Origin: Tannerellaceae bacterium
Lineage (GTDB): Bacteria; Bacteroidota; Bacteroidia; Bacteroidales; Tannerellaceae
NCBI GenBank assembly: GCA_031280435.1
Contig: JAITGS010000097.1
Coordinates: 1-32,360, forward strand
Direction: 5' to 3'
DNA: 32,360 nt
Below are positions 1-9,389 of this stretch, in pieces; the first letter of the stretch is position 1, and every line of letters begins with the position of its first letter. The notes below the pieces were generated by a model. It saw nothing but the letters and a program-made list of their open reading frames with translations. It was not told the origin of the DNA and searched no databases. The position numbers and the translations under genes were made by a program.

Positions 1-6
1 TATGCC

Positions 7-39
7 ACACTCTTTCCCTACACGACGCTCTTCCGATCT
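7..39 (+). other. Illumina adapter contamination
   Basis: These 33 bases match the standard Illumina TruSeq read-1 adapter/primer, beginning ACACTCTTTCCC and ending CTCTTCCGATCT. Read in frame it gives the peptide FPTRRSSDL, a common contaminant in translated assemblies. Bases 1-6 before it are probably also non-genomic. The genomic sequence therefore begins at about position 40, inside a tandem repeat where the assembly evidently stopped. Any protein predicted across this junction (2-208) is an artefact. Confidence 0.97.
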
Positions 40-182
40 GTCCAAACCTTTGGATCCTTTGCCTGCGAAGTCAAACAAACCGTCCAAACCTTTGGATCCT
101 TTGCTCGCGAAGTCAAACAAACCGTCCAAACCTTTGGATCCTTTGCCGGCGAAGTCAAACAAACCGTCCAAACCTTTGGATT
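40..182. repeat. 42-bp tandem repeat, 3 full units plus a partial one
   Basis: Units begin at 40, 82, 124 and 166 (the last ends near 180). Each starts GTCCAAACCTTTGGATCC and ends GTCAAACAAACC. Differences are confined to a few bases in the middle (gcctgc, gctcgc, gccggc). Every unit contains the inverted repeat TCCAAA-CC-TTTGGA. The true copy number is unknown because the array runs into the adapter. No gene is supported here. A reading frame stays open only because 42 is divisible by three. Confidence 0.9.
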
Positions 183-262
183 CCTCTAACCGGGAGATTG
201 ACTTCTAAAGATTTCGAGCAGAACCTCGTTTGCGACGCAGCCGGTCAGGTTCCATGCAATAA

Positions 263-311
263 AAAGAGAGCCGTTGAAGCAGTCCTTGCAGGCTGTCCAA
301 CGGCTCTCTTT
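263..311 (-). terminator. Rho-independent terminator of susC-susD
   Basis: The 14-base arms at 263-276 (AAAGAGAGCCGTTG) and 298-311 are perfect inverted complements around a 21-base loop. Read on the minus strand, the stem is followed by a T-rich run (TTTTTATTG). It lies 16 bp beyond the susD stop, where the operon should end. Confidence 0.85.
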
Positions 312-326
312 AATTAGGTAGATCGC

Positions 327-2006
327 TTAGTTGGCGGAGGGTGCCGTGGTGCAATAGTTTTTGCCCAGGTCCCACCAGATGGGAGTGCTTACAACGTCGC
401 GTCCGCCGAGGAGCTGAACGCCTTTGTCGTATTCGGCTTTGTTGATCTGGATTTCGTTTTGCGGATACTGAATGCGGCGGATGAAGTTTGCGGGCTTCAG
501 GAAGTCGCGGTCGCTGTTGTTGTACAGAAGTTCGTCGCGGAACATGGGTACGTCGAAGCGCGGGAGGTTAAGCCTGCGGTGGTCGCTCCATGCTTCCATC
601 GCCATGTCGGGGAAGAGCGCGAGGTACTTCTGGGTGATGATTTTCTCGAGGGGGGTATTGCCGGGCCCCTGATTGTCGTCGAAGCCGGCGCTTGTTCCGG
701 CGAGGTTCTTGTCGGTTGAAGCGAGATATTCGTCGGCCAGGCTTCCTACGCCCCATGTTGTGAAGGAGGTGCGCACGCCTTTTTCGTACTCGCTTTTTGC
801 GTCGCCGGTTATGAATCCGCGCAGGGCGGCTTCGGCTTTAAGGAAGCATACTTCTTCGTAGAGGAAGACGTCGTACGGGCGGCTTGTATACCTGGCTCCG
901 TTGCGAATGAGGGTGCCGAGCTCGGCCCAGAGCACGCTGGTTGCATAGTCGCCGGTGATGAGTGCGCCGTACATTCCGTCGGGATAGCCTCTCCATGCGC
1001 CGTTTTCGTAGCCGGGGTCGAACATGACGGGGCCGCGCGGGTCGACGGTTTCGGGATGCGTGGATACGGCCACGGGAGTGGCTCCGCTAAGCCCCGAACG
1101 GCGATTGACTATTCCGGCGGGCCATGCCGTTCCGCCTATGCCGGTGAGGAGTTTCTCCATGGTGGTGGTCATTTTCAGAGGGCCTCCCCATGTGATTTGG
1201 AACATCACGTAGTTGTAATCCTGTCCCCATCCGCCGTCGGCTTTGGGCGGTATGTATGCGTTGTCGGCTGATGATTCCATCACTCCGGAGGCTATTGCTT
1301 TTGCGGCCTGCTCTTTGCAGAGGTCGGGCTTCACTTCGGAGAGGCGGAGGGCCAGGCGCAGGCGCAGCGAGTTGGCAAAGCGTTTCCACTTGGCGTCGTC
1401 GTTGCGATAGATGATGTCGGAGGCTGCATCGTTGAAGATGGGGAACGTGCCGCCTTTGTCGAGCAGCGCTACGGCTTCTTCAAGCTCTTTGAAAAACTCG
1501 TTGTATGCATTTTCAACCGACATGTATGGCGGATTTTCTTCCACTTCCGAATATTTGGCGAAGGGTATGGGGCCGAAATAGTCTATCCCTATGGATTCCA
1601 CATACACGCGCCAGATCTTGGCAACAGCAATGGCCCTTGCGAAATCGTCCTGGCGATCGCTGAGGTTGCGAATCACGATGTTGAGCGAGGCAATGGCATT
1701 CTGCACCCGGCGATACATGCGCTGGTTCCAGTCCTCGTTCATCAGATAGTTGCGGGTGGTGAAATTACCGCCGTCGAGCATCTGCGCATAGAAATCGACC
1801 ATCAGCGATTTGACGCGCTGCTCGTCGTCGCCTTCAACGGCCGGGAGGCTGGTGCGGAATGCGGAAGCAAGGCGGGCGTCGTTGAGGTTATAGTCAACTT
1901 CCGCGCTTGGCTGGTTAGGATTGACGTTTATAGGCGTCAGGTCGCAAGCTGTCGGCATCAATATTAACATGGCGCAGACGGCAGCCGCTTTGAATATATT
2001 TTTCAT
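327..2006 (-). CDS. SusD/RagB-family outer-membrane lipoprotein
   Basis: The 559-residue product is a SusD/RagB-type surface lipoprotein, which captures a nutrient (usually a glycan or peptide) outside the cell and passes it to the partner SusC channel. The N-terminus has a short basic start, a hydrophobic stretch and a lipobox (LMPTAC, Cys at about 21), so it should be lipidated and held in the outer membrane. The downstream sequence is rich in helical and aromatic segments as in the TPR-like SusD fold, and the C-terminal part contains the family-like stretch TPLEKIITQKYLALF. Length is normal for the family. It lies 27 bp downstream of susC on the same strand and a terminator follows. The substrate cannot be inferred, because no glycoside hydrolase or sulfatase lies nearby. 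Confidence 0.93.
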   Translation of the reverse strand: MKNIFKAAAVCAMLILMPTACDLTPINVNPNQPSAEVDYNLNDARLASAFRTSLPAVEGDDEQRVKSLMVDFYAQMLDGGNFTTRNYLMNEDWNQRMYRRVQNAIASLNIVIRNLSDRQDDFARAIAVAKIWRVYVESIGIDYFGPIPFAKYSEVEENPPYMSVENAYNEFFKELEEAVALLDKGGTFPIFNDAASDIIYRNDDAKWKRFANSLRLRLALRLSEVKPDLCKEQAAKAIASGVMESSADNAYIPPKADGGWGQDYNYVMFQITWGGPLKMTTTMEKLLTGIGGTAWPAGIVNRRSGLSGATPVAVSTHPETVDPRGPVMFDPGYENGAWRGYPDGMYGALITGDYATSVLWAELGTLIRNGARYTSRPYDVFLYEEVCFLKAEAALRGFITGDAKSEYEKGVRTSFTTWGVGSLADEYLASTDKNLAGTSAGFDDNQGPGNTPLEKIITQKYLALFPDMAMEAWSDHRRLNLPRFDVPMFRDELLYNNSDRDFLKPANFIRRIQYPQNEIQINKAEYDKGVQLLGGRDVVSTPIWWDLGKNYCTTAPSAN

Positions 2007-2033
2007 ATCCTGTTATATTTTGAAGTAAGACAT

Positions 2034-5000
2034 TTAGAATGATACATTGATATTGAATCCTATGCTGCGCATTGTCGGCATAGAGCCATATTCATATCCT
2101 TGCGTTTTACTGCCGCTGCTGAAGCCCGCTTCAGGGTCGAAGCCTTCGGTATTGCTGTGAATCATGAAGAGATTGCGGGCAACGAGGCCGGCCTTGATTC
2201 CTCCGAAAGGAGTTTTGCGCAACAGTTGCTTGGGCAGCGAGTAGGCAATATTAAGTTCGCGGAGGCGAACATTAGTAGCGTCGAAGATAAAAGCTTCGTC
2301 GATGGAACCGAGGTTGCTCCAATAATCCTGCGCCTTAACGCTCACGGTATTCGCCGCGCCGGCCTGAGTAACTCCGGCTACAACCATTCCGTCGCGTCCG
2401 GCAAGGGTGCTTGCAAGGCTGCCGAATTGCGTTCCAACTCTGATCGAGCCCATATAAACGCTGCCGCCGTAGTTCATATCGACGAGGAATCCGAGCGAAA
2501 TGTTCTTGTACGAAAACTCATTCGACCATCCCAGCATCCACTCCGGCTGGTTGTTGCCAAGCTTTTTCATCTCGGCCGCACGAACCGGAAGCCCGTTGTC
2601 GCCGACAACTATTGCGCCCGCAGCATCACGCTCGTAGGCATAGCCGTACATGTCGCCGTAAGCACCACCTTCCTCAGCCACTATCTGTATGGGTATGGAG
2701 GTTCCGTCGCTCAGAACCTGACGCTTCGTATCATCGGTAAGGGCTATGATTTGGTTCACGTTCTTCGACCAGTTCAGCAAGGTTTCCCACTTGAACCGAC
2801 CCGCAGTCTGCACCGGAGTAGCATTCAGAGCAATTTCGAAGCCATGGTTCTGAATATTTCCCGCATTGATCAGCTTGTAGCGATAGCCGGTTGCAGGAGG
2901 AACCGAGATCTTCAGGATCTGGTTGAAAGCATTCTTCTTATAGTACGACACATCGAGCCCGATACGGTTCTCGAAGCCTCTCAGCTCAAGTCCCAGCTCC
3001 CACGAGCGTATAGACTCGCTCTTAAGCCCGGGATTAGCCATAAAGTCAAGGCTGTTCACCGTAAAGACGCCGCCCTTGATGTCATATCCTATATTATAAT
3101 AGTCCTTCAACTGATACGGATCGGTATCATTACCGACTTCGGCCCACGACACACGAACCTTACCGTAGGTAAGCGGGCCGAGGCTTTTACCCTTCTGGCT
3201 CAGCATCTGCGAGAACACCCAGCTACCGCCAATCGACGGATAAGAGTACGAGCTGTTATCCTTGGGAAGAGTAGACGACCAGTCCGTACGGCTCGTAAGG
3301 TCGAGGTACAGATAATTATCCCACGACAGCGACGCCGTAGCATAAAGGGAGTTGATTTGCTTGCGGCTCTTCCAGAACCCCGCGCCCGAATGTGTCTTAC
3401 CATTCGAAATAGTGTAAAAGTCAGGGATAACAAGCTCGCCCGAAAAATCATTGTTCAGCGTACTCGAGCGAAACATAGTATTACCGCCGGCGGTAATAAT
3501 CAGCCCCAGGCCTCCGAAAGTCTTCTGAGCCGTAAGCAGGAAGTCCGTATTGGTCTCCTTGAAACGCTCCGTCTGAATGCGGATGCTCCCCTGGTTCTCC
3601 CAGTAAGGATTACCCGTAGCGCGAACATTCTCAGAGTACAAAGTATAGTTATCCATACCGCTGCGCAGCTTCAAACTCAGCCAGTCGGTAATTGTGAAGT
3701 CAAAAGCCACGAGGCTGATATAACGATCACGCTCATCACTGTTGGTATTGCGATAAGCCGTCCAGTAAGGATTATTAGGCGAAGAAGCATGCGTATCCAG
3801 ATACGTCGCAGGCTTACCGTCAGGCCGCTTCCAGTTGGTAGATTCGAAAGCCGAGAAATCCGAATAGCCAACACTGCGAGGCATAAACAAACTCTCGAGG
3901 AAGATATTATCAGGGTCAGCCGCAACCTTGATACGGTTTTTAGCTTTCTGATTCACATAGTTCACCTTAACGTCAACCGAAAGCCACTTAGTCAGATTAG
4001 CCGTCGAGCGCAACGTCATAGAGGTACGGTTAAGGCCGCTGTTAGGCACAGCCCCGCTGTTATCCATCCTCGTAACGGCCGCGCGGAAGGTCAAATCCTC
4101 CGTAGCCTTATTAATATCCAGACTGTTGGTCCAGCTCGAGCCCGTTTGCAGGAAATCCTTGTAAACATCATTGTCCCGAGCCGCATAAGCAAACGAACCA
4201 AGCCCGTTGGTAACGCTCTTGCCATCCATAACAGGCCCCCAGCTTCCGCGAGTGTCACGGTTAAACTCACCGTTGGTGCCCTGTCCGTAAATGTTTTGCA
4301 GCTCCGGCGTTTGCATCGGAGTCTCAAACGTATAATTGGTGTTATAAGCAATACCTATGCCCTTCGAAGTGCCTTTCCGCGTTGTGATCATCACAACACC
4401 GTTGCCCGCACGGCTTCCGTAAAGCGCCGCAGCGGCAGGACCCTTCAGCACCGACATAGTCTCAATATCATCAGGCGAAATATCCGAGATACCGGAACCT
4501 TTGTCAATATTCCCATTGCCCCAATAATCAGCCGTATTATTAGCGAAATTATCAATAGGCACACCATCGACAACAATAAGAGGCTGGTTATTTCCCGCAA
4601 TAGAATTGTTACCGCGGATAAGAATATTAGTAGCACCACCAACGCCCGTACCATTCTGGCGAATCTGAACGCCGGCAACCTTACCGGCCAGAGCATTAGC
4701 AACATTAGCATCACGGGTTTCCGTAAGCCTGTCACCCTTCACCTCCTGCATGGCATAGCCCAACGCTTTCTTGTCACGCTTGATTCCCAGAGCCGTAACA
4801 ACAACCTCACCCAAGGCCTGCGCATCCTCAACAAGCACGATCGACAGCGTAGGCTGCCCCGCATAATTAATACGCTGAGAAACATAACCCACATAAGAAA
4901 CGAGGATTACATCGCCATTCTTCACTCCTTCCAGAACGAAACCTCCGTCCAAATCCGTAACGGTTCCGTTCGAAGTACCCTCAATCAGCAGCGAAGCTCC

Positions 5001-5165
5001 GGTTATAGGACCAAGCTCATCAACCACTGTTCCGGTCACTTTCCCGCTTTGCTGAGCAGCATCCGCGGCATGCTTGACAGATGCGCCAACAGCCTCCACA
5101 TTCCATGAGAAACACAGAAACGCAGCTAACGCGATCAAACTCTTTAAATTTAAACACTTTAACAT
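2034..5165 (-). CDS. SusC/RagA-family TonB-dependent transporter
   Basis: The 1043-residue outer-membrane importer takes up a substrate delivered by its SusD partner, using energy from TonB-ExbBD. It has a signal peptide (about 1-26), an N-terminal carboxypeptidase-regulatory-like domain (about 40-115, starting GKVTGTVVDELG), a plug domain (about 130-260, with LTETRDANVANALAGKVAGV and PLIVVDGVPIDN), and a long beta-barrel ending in an aromatic residue (NINVSF), as outer-membrane barrels do. Length and domain order are normal. No SusC-specific anti-sigma partner is visible, so regulation may rest on the promoter at 5425-5453. The substrate is unknown. Confidence 0.96.
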   Translation of the reverse strand: MLKCLNLKSLIALAAFLCFSWNVEAVGASVKHAADAAQQSGKVTGTVVDELGPITGASLLIEGTSNGTVTDLDGGFVLEGVKNGDVILVSYVGYVSQRINYAGQPTLSIVLVEDAQALGEVVVTALGIKRDKKALGYAMQEVKGDRLTETRDANVANALAGKVAGVQIRQNGTGVGGATNILIRGNNSIAGNNQPLIVVDGVPIDNFANNTADYWGNGNIDKGSGISDISPDDIETMSVLKGPAAAALYGSRAGNGVVMITTRKGTSKGIGIAYNTNYTFETPMQTPELQNIYGQGTNGEFNRDTRGSWGPVMDGKSVTNGLGSFAYAARDNDVYKDFLQTGSSWTNSLDINKATEDLTFRAAVTRMDNSGAVPNSGLNRTSMTLRSTANLTKWLSVDVKVNYVNQKAKNRIKVAADPDNIFLESLFMPRSVGYSDFSAFESTNWKRPDGKPATYLDTHASSPNNPYWTAYRNTNSDERDRYISLVAFDFTITDWLSLKLRSGMDNYTLYSENVRATGNPYWENQGSIRIQTERFKETNTDFLLTAQKTFGGLGLIITAGGNTMFRSSTLNNDFSGELVIPDFYTISNGKTHSGAGFWKSRKQINSLYATASLSWDNYLYLDLTSRTDWSSTLPKDNSSYSYPSIGGSWVFSQMLSQKGKSLGPLTYGKVRVSWAEVGNDTDPYQLKDYYNIGYDIKGGVFTVNSLDFMANPGLKSESIRSWELGLELRGFENRIGLDVSYYKKNAFNQILKISVPPATGYRYKLINAGNIQNHGFEIALNATPVQTAGRFKWETLLNWSKNVNQIIALTDDTKRQVLSDGTSIPIQIVAEEGGAYGDMYGYAYERDAAGAIVVGDNGLPVRAAEMKKLGNNQPEWMLGWSNEFSYKNISLGFLVDMNYGGSVYMGSIRVGTQFGSLASTLAGRDGMVVAGVTQAGAANTVSVKAQDYWSNLGSIDEAFIFDATNVRLRELNIAYSLPKQLLRKTPFGGIKAGLVARNLFMIHSNTEGFDPEAGFSSGSKTQGYEYGSMPTMRSIGFNINVSF

Positions 5166-5424
5166 AAAACTACAATTGGGTTAATAATACATTATAAAAA
5201 TTAGAATAATCTCAGAATAGTTTTCCAACTATCATCAGGCAAGAAAAAATACTGGTAATGAGAAAAATACAATCCATTTCGGAGTATTTATAAGAGAAAC
5301 AGTATTTAGTATTTTCGGCGGTCATAAAACAATTATTTAAACGGTTCAACATCAACGGCATCAATTCTTTAAAGTAAATAATATCATTGTCTGAAAAAAG
5401 GAACGGTTGTTCTGACAATGACAG
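5166..5424 (-). other. Long 5' leader of the susC-susD operon
   Basis: About 250 nt separate the putative promoter from the susC start codon. The stretch is AT-rich and contains no convincing small gene; a 71-codon frame at 5212-5427 starts with TTG inside the promoter box. No clear riboswitch fold was recognised by eye. A leader of this length leaves room for post-transcriptional control. Confidence 0.45.
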
Positions 5425-5453
5425 CAAAGGTATGTGAATAATTGAAAAAACAA
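5425..5453 (-). promoter_or_regulatory. Bacteroidota promoter for susC-susD
   Basis: On the minus strand the -7 box is TACCTTTG (5425-5432), a match to TAnnTTTG, with a TTG -33 element at 5451-5453 separated by 18 bp. It implies a transcript start near 5418. Confidence 0.6.
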
Positions 5454-5700
5454 GCTCTTATCCCAAAAAATATGGAAAAAAAATTTCAACAAGCCCTCCA
5501 TACCTGATAATCAACATTCCAGGAAAACAAAAAAAGACACCCACAAAGCCGGTATCAACTCCCAAAGCAGCCCGGCGCGCTCCTCAGCCCCCAAAAAATT
5601 GTCACTTTAAACCTTCCTTTTTTCCGACAATATCCCCTCCACCCCCATTTTCCCTCAACCGGACACAATAACAGTTTTGCGTAGTTCCGCAAGCCAATTG

Positions 5701-6135
5701 TGGGCTCCCCTAAAGCGTTTATGGGCTCCCCTAAAGCGATTATGGGCTCCCCTAAAGCGATTATGGCCTCCCCTAAAGCGTTTATGGCCTCCCCTAAAGC
5801 GTTTATGGGCTCCCCTAAAGCGAATATGGGCTCCCCTAAAGCGATTATGGGCTCCCCTAAAGCGTTTATGGGCTCCCCTAAAGCGATTATGGGCTCCCCT
5901 AAAGCGTTTATGGGCTCCCCTAAAGCGTTTATGGCCTTCCCTAAAGCGATTATGGGCTCCCCTAAAGCGTTTATGGCCTCCCCTAAAGCGTTTATGGGCT
6001 CCCCTAAAGCGTTTATGGGCTCCCCTAAAGCGTTTATGGCCTTCCCTAAAGCATTTATGGGCTCCCCTAAAGCGATTATGGCCTCCCCTAAAGTGATTAT
6101 GGAACCCCACAAAGTGCCTGTGGAACTGCGCAAAG
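5701..6135. repeat. 21-bp tandem array, about 19 units plus 2 degenerate
   Basis: Units begin every 21 bp from 5701 (TGGGCTCCCCTAAAGCG followed by TTTA or ATTA). The last clear unit begins at 6079, and two decayed copies follow at 6100 and 6121. Variation is concentrated at two places, the GGGCTCC/GGCCTCC/GGCCTTCC block and the CGTTTA/CGATTA/CGAATA block. Because 21 is a multiple of three, four reading frames stay open on both strands (for example repeats of GSPKAFM or GEPINAL). These frames mirror each other and none has an upstream start signal, so I treat the array as non-coding. It fills the space between divergent susC and the AlaX-type gene. Confidence 0.93.
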
Positions 6136-6245
6136 AGGGTAGGGGCTGCAATTTTCCGGCCGGCTATGCCAATGATGGAGTATATATATATAATGTATGC
6201 CCGGCGGAAGCAGATAAGCGGTAGGATTTTTCAGATAAATAGATT

Positions 6246-6253
6246 TATCTTTG
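6246..6253 (+). promoter_or_regulatory. Bacteroidota -7 box for the AlaX-type gene
   Basis: TATCTTTG matches TAnnTTTG and lies 28 bp before the ATG at 6282. No clear TTTG -33 element is seen at the proper distance; only a T-rich run is present at 6227-6231. Confidence 0.5.
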
Positions 6254-6281
6254 CCGCTAAAAAAATATAGACAAAAAAAAC

Positions 6282-6755
6282 ATGGATACAAGTGCATTAA
6301 ACAGAAGTAACAAGGACTATTGCCCCGAAATGCATACTGCCGAACATATTTTGAATCAAACCATGGTCAGGATGTTTGGCTGCGGACGTTCGAAAAACGC
6401 CCATATTGAGCGTAAAAAGAGCAAATGCGATTATATCCTGCCGGATGATCCCGGGGTGGAACGGCTTGCGGAGGTAGAGAAGGTGGTTAATGATGTTATT
6501 GCCCAAAACATGTGCGTTACTGTTGAATATGTAAGCAAAGAGGATGCGGCCGAATGGGTTGACTTGAGCAAACTGCCTGAGGATGCGAGTAATACTATCC
6601 GGATTGTTAGGGTTGGCGACTATGATACCTGCGCTTGCATTGGCGAGCATGTTCAAAATACGTCGGAGATTGGTACTTTCCGCTTTCTCAACTGCGATTT
6701 TAGCGAAGGCCGCCTGCGAGTTCGGTTTAAGGTGAGCGGCGGTGCTGAGGCTTAG
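6282..6755 (+). CDS. AlaX-type alanyl-tRNA editing protein
   Basis: The 157-residue cytoplasmic protein corresponds to the free-standing editing domain of alanyl-tRNA synthetase (tRNA_SAD fold). Such proteins hydrolyse Ser or Gly wrongly attached to tRNA-Ala. The zinc-binding signature is complete: HxxxH at 18-22 (MHTAEHIL) and CxxxH at 119-123 (CACIGEHV). There is no synthetase catalytic domain, and the length fits a small AlaX protein. The ATG at 6282 is preceded by an A-rich stretch and a TAnnTTTG box. It is monocistronic or weakly linked to pgk 135 bp downstream, which has its own promoter. The exact amino-acid specificity cannot be told from the sequence. Confidence 0.85.
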   Translation: MDTSALNRSNKDYCPEMHTAEHILNQTMVRMFGCGRSKNAHIERKKSKCDYILPDDPGVERLAEVEKVVNDVIAQNMCVTVEYVSKEDAAEWVDLSKLPEDASNTIRIVRVGDYDTCACIGEHVQNTSEIGTFRFLNCDFSEGRLRVRFKVSGGAEA

Positions 6756-6811
6756 TCCCCGGAGCTTTTCCGGCTTATTAACGACTAATAACAGTGAGTT
6801 TTCCGGCGCTG

Positions 6812-6844
6812 TTTTGTAATATCAAATGTGTTTGATTAAATTTG
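6812..6844 (+). promoter_or_regulatory. Bacteroidota promoter for pgk
   Basis: TTTTG at 6812-6816 and TAAATTTG at 6837-6844 are separated by 20 bp, close to the consensus TTTG-N19-21-TAnnTTTG. It predicts a leader of about 40 nt before the ATG at 6891. Confidence 0.7.
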
Positions 6845-6890
6845 TCGACTTTTTAAGGCAGTCATAATTCATATTTAAAATATTATATTC

Positions 6891-8150
6891 ATGCAAACAG
6901 TTGATACATATAATTTTAATGGCAAAAAGGCTTTTGTAAGAGTAGACTTCAATGTCCCTCTGGATGAGAGTTTCAACATTACGAATGATTTGCGTATTAG
7001 TGCGGCTATTCCTACTTTGAAGAAAATTCTGAACGATGGCGGCAGCGTAATCATAGGTTCTCACCTGGGGCGTCCTAAAGGCGTTACGGAGAAATATTCT
7101 TTGAAACATATACTGCATCGCGTTTCTGAGCTTCTTGGTGTGAGTGTTTTATTTGCCGATGATTGTGTTGGTGAGGATGCGGTTCTGAAGGTTGCAGCCC
7201 TCAAGCCGGGCGAGGCTTTATTGCTTGAAAATCTGCGCTTCTATGCTGAAGAAGAGGGCAAACCGAGGGGCTTGGCGGAGGATGCTCCTGCCGAGGAGGT
7301 GGCCGCGGCCAAGAAGGCTGTTAAGCAGAGCCAAAAGGAGTTTGCTAAAAAGCTGGCTTCGTATGCCGATGCTTATGTGAATGATGCTTTCGGGACGGCT
7401 CATAGGGCCCATGCTTCGACTGCGTTGATGGCTGAATACTTTGCGGCTTCGGACAAGATGTTCGGATATTTGATGACAGCTGAAGTGGCGGCGGTTGAGA
7501 AGGTTCTGGAAAGGATTGAGCATCCGTTTACTGCCATTCTGGGCGGTTCGAAGGTGTCGTCTAAGATTGATATTATCCAAAATTTGCTTGGCAAGGTCGA
7601 CAATCTCATTATTACCGGTGGGATGACATATACGTTCACGAAAGCTGTTGGCGGGAAAATCGGCAACTCTATTTGTGAAGATGATAAGCTGGATGTGGCT
7701 CTGCAAATATTGAAGATGGCTGCTGAAAAGGGTGTGAGGATTGTGCTTGCGGTTGATACAAAGATTGCCGATTCGTTTTCAAATGATGCTAAAACGGCTT
7801 TTTGCCTGGTTGACAAGATTCCGGATGGCTGGGAAGGCCTTGATATTGGCCCTGAAACGGAGAAGATATATGCCGAAGTGATTGCGGAATCAAAGACTAT
7901 ATTATGGAACGGCCCTACGGGGGTGTTTGAGTTTGAAAACTTTACGCATGGTTCCCGCTCGGTTGCCGAGGCGATTGCGGATGCTACCCGGAAGGGTGCT
8001 TTTTCGCTGATTGGCGGTGGCGACTCGGTTGCATGTGTTGAAAAGTTCGGCTTGTCGAAGCAGGTGTCTTATGTTTCTACCGGCGGCGGCGCTTTGCTTG
8101 AGGCCATTGAGGGTAAGATCTTGCCTGGCGTAGCTGCAATTTATCAATAG
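6891..8150 (+). CDS. pgk: Phosphoglycerate kinase
   Basis: The 419-residue enzyme transfers phosphate between 1,3-bisphosphoglycerate and ADP in glycolysis. Visible family features are the N-terminal substrate region ([10 protein letters not shown] near residue 17), GSHLGRPKG near residue 57, the hinge-region stretch [22 protein letters not shown] near 345, and the C-terminal GGGDSVA and STGGGALLE. The order and length match bacterial Pgk. It has its own promoter and ends before a weak hairpin. Nothing suggests loss of function. Confidence 0.98.
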   Translation: MQTVDTYNFNGKKAFVRVDFNVPLDESFNITNDLRISAAIPTLKKILNDGGSVIIGSHLGRPKGVTEKYSLKHILHRVSELLGVSVLFADDCVGEDAVLKVAALKPGEALLLENLRFYAEEEGKPRGLAEDAPAEEVAAAKKAVKQSQKEFAKKLASYADAYVNDAFGTAHRAHASTALMAEYFAASDKMFGYLMTAEVAAVEKVLERIEHPFTAILGGSKVSSKIDIIQNLLGKVDNLIITGGMTYTFTKAVGGKIGNSICEDDKLDVALQILKMAAEKGVRIVLAVDTKIADSFSNDAKTAFCLVDKIPDGWEGLDIGPETEKIYAEVIAESKTILWNGPTGVFEFENFTHGSRSVAEAIADATRKGAFSLIGGGDSVACVEKFGLSKQVSYVSTGGGALLEAIEGKILPGVAAIYQ

Positions 8151-8194
8151 TCTACAAAGCAATACAAATAGCAACTTTTCGTTTTATGTTTTAG

Positions 8195-8227
8195 ATGGGG
8201 GAGCTGTAAGAATGCAGACTTCCCCAT
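8195..8227 (+). terminator. Hairpin between pgk and ftsX
   Basis: The arms ATGGGGGAG (8195-8203) and CTTCCCCAT (8219-8227) pair with one G-T wobble, and a shorter CTG/CAG pairing lies inside. No good T-run follows, so it may be a weak terminator or a leader hairpin of the ftsX operon. Confidence 0.4.
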
Positions 8228-8255
8228 TCTATGAATAAAATAAGAACCTTGGATA

Positions 8256-9131
8256 ATGAAACGCAGGAAAATTAAGGCTATATCTTTTTTTCACTCCCGT
8301 CTTATTTCAATTATCAGTATCGCTCTGGTGCTGTTCCTGCTTGGTTTGATCTTTTTGATAGCTTTAATGGGCAATCGTTTGTCGGATTACGTGAAGGAAA
8401 ATATTTCGTTTTCGGTCATGCTGAAGGATGATATGCGTGAGGCTGAGATTAAGCGTATCCAATCGGCCTTGAACGCTATGCCTTTTACACGTGAGACCGA
8501 GTATATTTCTAAGGAACAGGTGACGCAGGAAATCAAGGCTGAACTTGGTGAGGATCCGGAGCTCTTCCTTGGCTATAATCCGTTTCAGGCTTCGATTGAG
8601 GTGAGGCTTCGGCCGGAGTATGCGAATCCGGACAGCATGCAGGTTATCGAACGGCGTGTGCGTGGTTATGCATCTGTGTCGGAGGTTTTATACCGCAAGG
8701 ATATGATGCAGATTGTGAACGAGAATATGAGGCAACTGAGCTTGGCTCTTCTGGCTCTGGCGGTGGTGCTGATGGCTATATCGTTTGTGCTGATTGGTAA
8801 TACGATACGGTTGCTGATTTATTCGAAGCGTTTCCTGATTCATACGATGCAGCTGGTGGGCGCTACGGCTGGGTTTATCTGCCGTCCGTTTATTACTCAT
8901 AATATTGTGAACGGGATTATTGCTTCGTTTCTTGCGATAATGATGCTTATAGCTGCGTTGTATTATATACAGGGTGAGTTAACGGACTTTGTGAAAATGC
9001 TTAATGTCGGCACATTGGCGATGGTTTGCGCAACGGTATTTTTGATGGGTATAATCCTGACGCTGCTGACTACAATTATGGCGGTGAACAAGTACCTGAG
9101 AATGGATATTGATAAAATGTATTATATATAA
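8256..9131 (+). CDS. ftsX: Cell division protein FtsX
   Basis: The 291-residue inner-membrane protein is the permease-like partner of the FtsE ATPase and links division to cell-wall hydrolysis. A first membrane helix (about 13-36) is followed by an extracytoplasmic domain (about 40-160) and three further helices (about 165-190, 220-245, 260-285), the usual FtsX topology. ftsE is not adjacent, as is common in Bacteroidota. It is the first gene of a compact operon running to folK; the next gene starts 12 bp later. Confidence 0.93.
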   Translation: MKRRKIKAISFFHSRLISIISIALVLFLLGLIFLIALMGNRLSDYVKENISFSVMLKDDMREAEIKRIQSALNAMPFTRETEYISKEQVTQEIKAELGEDPELFLGYNPFQASIEVRLRPEYANPDSMQVIERRVRGYASVSEVLYRKDMMQIVNENMRQLSLALLALAVVLMAISFVLIGNTIRLLIYSKRFLIHTMQLVGATAGFICRPFITHNIVNGIIASFLAIMMLIAALYYIQGELTDFVKMLNVGTLAMVCATVFLMGIILTLLTTIMAVNKYLRMDIDKMYYI

Positions 9132-9143
9132 CAAGTAGAAACT

Positions 9144-9389
9144 ATGGAGCAAAAAGATTTTGCATTTGGAAAAATGAACTATTTAATAATAGGCATATCC
9201 GTTATAATCATTATAATTGGCTTTGCATTGATGAGTGGAGGCGGTGTCCCTCAGGACGGGGTATCGTTTAATCCCGAAATATTCAGCACGCGGAGGATAG
9301 AATTTGCGCCGGTAATTACTGTGAGCGGATTTGCGCTCACCATCGTCGGTATTCTATACAGTAAGAAGGAAAAGAAGCCCTTGGAATGA
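9144..9389 (+). CDS. DUF3098 small membrane protein
   Basis: The 81-residue protein has two membrane helices (about 14-32 and 54-72) separated by a short loop containing [19 protein letters not shown], which is characteristic of the DUF3098 family found between ftsX and uppP in Bacteroidota. A basic tail (SKKEKKP) suggests a cytoplasmic C-terminus. Its function is unknown. Its stop overlaps the uppP start by 4 bp (ATGA), so the two are translationally coupled, which hints at a role in the same envelope pathway. Confidence 0.88.
   Translation: MEQKDFAFGKMNYLIIGISVIIIIIGFALMSGGGVPQDGVSFNPEIFSTRRIEFAPVITVSGFALTIVGILYSKKEKKPLE

Noticed and set aside
2100-5108. 1002-codon plus-strand frame opposite susC
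   Set aside because: It is an antisense shadow of susC with an unusual composition and no family features; susC is unambiguous.
5212-5427. 71-residue protein upstream of susC
   Set aside because: Its TTG start falls inside the susC -7 box, so it would not be on the transcript, and it has no recognisable feature.
5701-6135. CRISPR array
   Set aside because: Units are directly adjacent and degenerate with no spacers, and no cas genes are present; the same holds for the other three arrays.
5555-6224. Repetitive proteins of 139-198 residues on both strands (GEPINAL, GSPKAFM, RLWAPLK repeats)
   Set aside because: They exist because the 21-bp unit is divisible by three, are open in several frames at once, and have no promoter, start signal or domain.
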